From Desulfallas thermosapovorans DSM 6562 (GTDB taxonomy: Bacteria > Bacillota > Desulfotomaculia > Desulfotomaculales > Desulfallaceae), in NCBI RefSeq assembly GCF_008124625.1, contig NZ_VNHM01000002.1, positions 186,001 through 250,000 on the forward strand: 64,000 nucleotides of DNA. Direction: 5' to 3'. The notes below the pieces were generated by a model, which was not told where the DNA came from, did no database searches, and worked only from the letters and a program-made list of their open reading frames with translations. Every line of letters starts with the position of its first letter. Position 1 is the stretch's first letter. The translations under genes and the position numbers were made by a program. Below, piece after piece: positions 62,464 through 64,000 of this stretch.

Positions 62464-63156
62464 ATGGATGAAATTAAGGACATTGCCAGGGAAGTGATTC
62501 AGGCTGTATTGCCGATTGCGGTTCTGGTTGTTATTTTGCAATTGTTATTGTTCGAAAATCCGGTTCCCATGGTGGCACAATTTATTGTTGGTGTAGTTTT
62601 AGTATCCTTTGGTCTGGGGTTGTTTTTAATTGGAGTAAAAATAGGTGTGCTGCCATTGGGCGAGATTATCGGCTCTGAGTTACCCCAGCGGGGTTCCATA
62701 TGGTTACTTATGATTTTTGCCATGTTCCTGGGCTTTGCCGTTACTGTAGCCGAACCGGATGTGCGGGTTTTGGCCCAACAAATTGATTTTGTTTCCAACG
62801 GTGAAGTTAATAAAAGTATTATTATTACCTTTGTAGCCATGGGTGTTGGTGTTTTTATGACCATTGCCGTGGCCAGGATTGTATTGGGTATTCCAATGAG
62901 CTTTTTACTTATTGGTTGCTATGTGGCGGTTTTTATTTTATCCTCCTTTGTGCCGGAGCATTTTGTGCCCGTATCTTTCGATTCCGGCGGTGTGACCACC
63001 GGGCCAATGACCGTCCCCTTTATTATGGCTTTGGGGGTTGGTATAACCTCGGTTCTTGGTGGGAAAAGTTCCCTTAGCGACAGTTTCGGTTTGGTGGCCC
63101 TTGCTTCTGTGGGTCCCATCATCGCGGTTATGCTTTTGGGGGTGATTTATGCGTAA
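62464..63156 (+). CDS. DUF1538 membrane protein, first copy
   Basis: This 230-aa polytopic protein has about six hydrophobic segments and belongs, by its motifs, to the uncharacterised DUF1538 family. Features shared with its neighbour are the first-half pattern GVKIGVLPLG with VAEPDVRVL (AEP at 96-98) and the later FDSGGVTTGPMTVPF (from 172), a Gly-rich, polar motif within a membrane region that could line a substrate path. GGAGG lies 6 bp before the ATG. The stop overlaps the next ATG by 1 bp. Confidence 0.82.
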   Translation: MDEIKDIAREVIQAVLPIAVLVVILQLLLFENPVPMVAQFIVGVVLVSFGLGLFLIGVKIGVLPLGEIIGSELPQRGSIWLLMIFAMFLGFAVTVAEPDVRVLAQQIDFVSNGEVNKSIIITFVAMGVGVFMTIAVARIVLGIPMSFLLIGCYVAVFILSSFVPEHFVPVSFDSGGVTTGPMTVPFIMALGVGITSVLGGKSSLSDSFGLVALASVGPIIAVMLLGVIYA

Positions 63157-63890
63157 TGGAAATTCAAGTTTTTCAGGGATTCGGGCATATAATGCAGGAA
63201 GTGGCCCTGGCCATGCTGCCTTTGTTGGCCATTTTTTTAGTTTTTCATTTATTTTTATTAAGGTTACCGCTAGAAAAGATTAAACAAATCCTCACCGGTA
63301 TGGTATTATCTTTGGTGGGAATAGCTTTTTTCCTGCAGGGAGTACAGGTAGGTTTTTTCCCGGCCGGCAGTGCTATGGGTGAACAATTGGGGCGACTACC
63401 CTATAACTGGGTGGTGATTCCCATCGGCGTTATGCTGGGTTTTGTGGTTGTGGTGGCGGAACCAGCCGTTCGGGTACTCAATTACGAGGTGGAAAAGGTA
63501 TCCGGTGGTTTTATATCCCAGCGGGTAATGCTGTACACTTTATCTGTGGGAGTGGCGGTATCGGTTGGTTTGGCTATGGCCAGGATAGTGTACGGTATTC
63601 CTTTAATTTACCTTTTGCTTCCCGGTTACATCATTGCTATGATTATATTAAAATTTTCGTCCCCGACTTTTGTTGCGGTGGCTTTTGATTCCGGCGGTGT
63701 GGCCACCGGTCCCATGACGGTCACTTTCATAATGGCGCTGGCCGTAGGTATAGCAACAGGGATACCTGGAAGGGATCCGCTACTGGATGGCTTTGGACTG
63801 ATTTCTTTGGTGGCTCTGGCGCCGATACTATCTGTATTAACCCTTGGTCTGATTTATGGAGGAAGGAGCCTTGATGATGAAGGTCAGTAA
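63156..63890 (+). CDS. DUF1538 membrane protein, second copy
   Basis: This 244-aa paralogue of the preceding protein has the same topology and motifs: GVQVGFFPAG, VAEPAVRVL (AEP at 101-103) and FDSGGVATGPMTVTF (from 177). The two probably form a heterodimeric membrane complex, since they are translationally coupled and close in length. The C terminus overlaps a P-II gene by 17 bp, which suggests a transporter or channel under P-II control. The substrate is unknown. Confidence 0.82.
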   Translation: MEIQVFQGFGHIMQEVALAMLPLLAIFLVFHLFLLRLPLEKIKQILTGMVLSLVGIAFFLQGVQVGFFPAGSAMGEQLGRLPYNWVVIPIGVMLGFVVVVAEPAVRVLNYEVEKVSGGFISQRVMLYTLSVGVAVSVGLAMARIVYGIPLIYLLLPGYIIAMIILKFSSPTFVAVAFDSGGVATGPMTVTFIMALAVGIATGIPGRDPLLDGFGLISLVALAPILSVLTLGLIYGGRSLDDEGQ

Positions 63891-64000
63891 AGATCATCAA
63901 TTGATTGTAACCATTGTTAAAAAAGGTTGGGCCGAAAAGGTCATAAAGGCCGCCAAACAGGCGGGCGCCAGGGGAGGTACTGTTCTGGGCGGACGGGGCA
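63874..64000 (+). CDS. P-II family signalling protein, 3'-truncated by the window
   Basis: The frame opens at ATG 63874 (or 63877) with AAGGAG upstream and runs off the window after about 42 codons. It shows a P-II-like first strand and helix (LIVTIVKKGWAEKVIKAAKQ) and the signature GARGGTVLGGRG. P-II proteins bind ATP/ADP and 2-oxoglutarate or other effectors and control transporters and enzymes. It is distinct from typical GlnB at the start and need not be a nitrogen regulator. The T-loop is only entered, so its key tyrosine cannot be judged. Confidence 0.8.
   Translation, partial: MMKVSKDHQLIVTIVKKGWAEKVIKAAKQAGARGGTVLGGRG

Noticed and set aside
1-64000. tRNA, rRNA, CRISPR, prophage or insertion sequence
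   Set aside because: No cloverleaf, rRNA segment, regular repeat array, transposase or integrase was recognised by reading both strands; a tRNAscan or IS search was not possible here.

Overview
The window is a stretch of chromosome from an endospore-forming Firmicute (Clostridia). The overall look is that of a Desulfotomaculum-like Peptococcaceae, but that genus-level guess is inference. Spore genes (an alpha/beta-type SASP, the germination protease gpr, ylbJ), the housekeeping order remA-gmk-rpoZ-coaBC-priA-def-fmt-rsmB-rlmN-prpC-prkC-rsgA-rpe, and a fapR-plsX-fab-acpP-rnc-ftsY block all point to a Gram-positive spore former. Genes are tightly packed, and UUG is used as a start codon unusually often.

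Layout. 1-3.1 kb: yicC (5' end outside the window), remA, gmk, rpoZ, coaBC. 3.2-4.6 kb: a MarR regulator divergent from a cysteine-synthase-like gene. 5.1-20.2 kb: one long co-directional run of DNA restart, formyl-Met processing, RNA modification and cell-wall/Ser-Thr-kinase signalling genes, ending with rsgA and rpe. 20.3-22.3 kb: cheW, a CBS-ACT protein, a GntR/RCK_C regulator of BusR architecture and a 40-aa ORF. 22.6-28.6 kb: an acetyl-CoA-synthetase-like enzyme, an unrecognised membrane protein behind a structured leader, and a glycine-betaine ABC transporter (opuAA-AB-AC, minus strand). 28.9-33.9 kb: a riboflavin operon behind a consensus promoter and an FMN riboswitch, followed by nicotinate phosphoribosyltransferase. 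34-41 kb: rpmB, recG, SASP/gpr, rsmD-coaD-coiled-coil protein, ylbJ. 41-50.5 kb: DUF177-rpmF, then the complete type II fatty-acid operon under a FapR operator, rnc and ftsY. 50.6-52.7 kb: a sensor kinase and a decayed KaiC/V4R/HTH cluster. 52.9-56.6 kb: a lipoprotein and a nickel/cobalt ECF transporter. 56.9-62.3 kb: a methylthioadenosine / S-adenosylhomocysteine salvage cluster (mtnP, mtnA, ahcY-like, class II aldolase, mtaD). 62.4-64 kb: two paralogous DUF1538 membrane proteins overlapping a P-II signal-transduction gene that runs off the window.

How the parts fit. The cell-wall cluster joins two FHA proteins, a PP2C phosphatase, a SEDS glycosyltransferase, a class B PBP and a PASTA kinase, an order known from Actinobacteria. 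The fab operon uses FabK as its visible enoyl-ACP reductase, and its fabK reading frame appears to start at AUU. The BusR-like regulator and the CBS-bearing OpuA ATPase suggest cyclic-di-AMP control of osmolyte uptake. The salvage cluster fits disposal of the nucleoside by-products of SAM-dependent chemistry. The DUF1538 pair with P-II is the best candidate for an undescribed system: a P-II-controlled membrane transporter of unknown substrate. No rRNA, tRNA, CRISPR array, phage or insertion sequence was seen.
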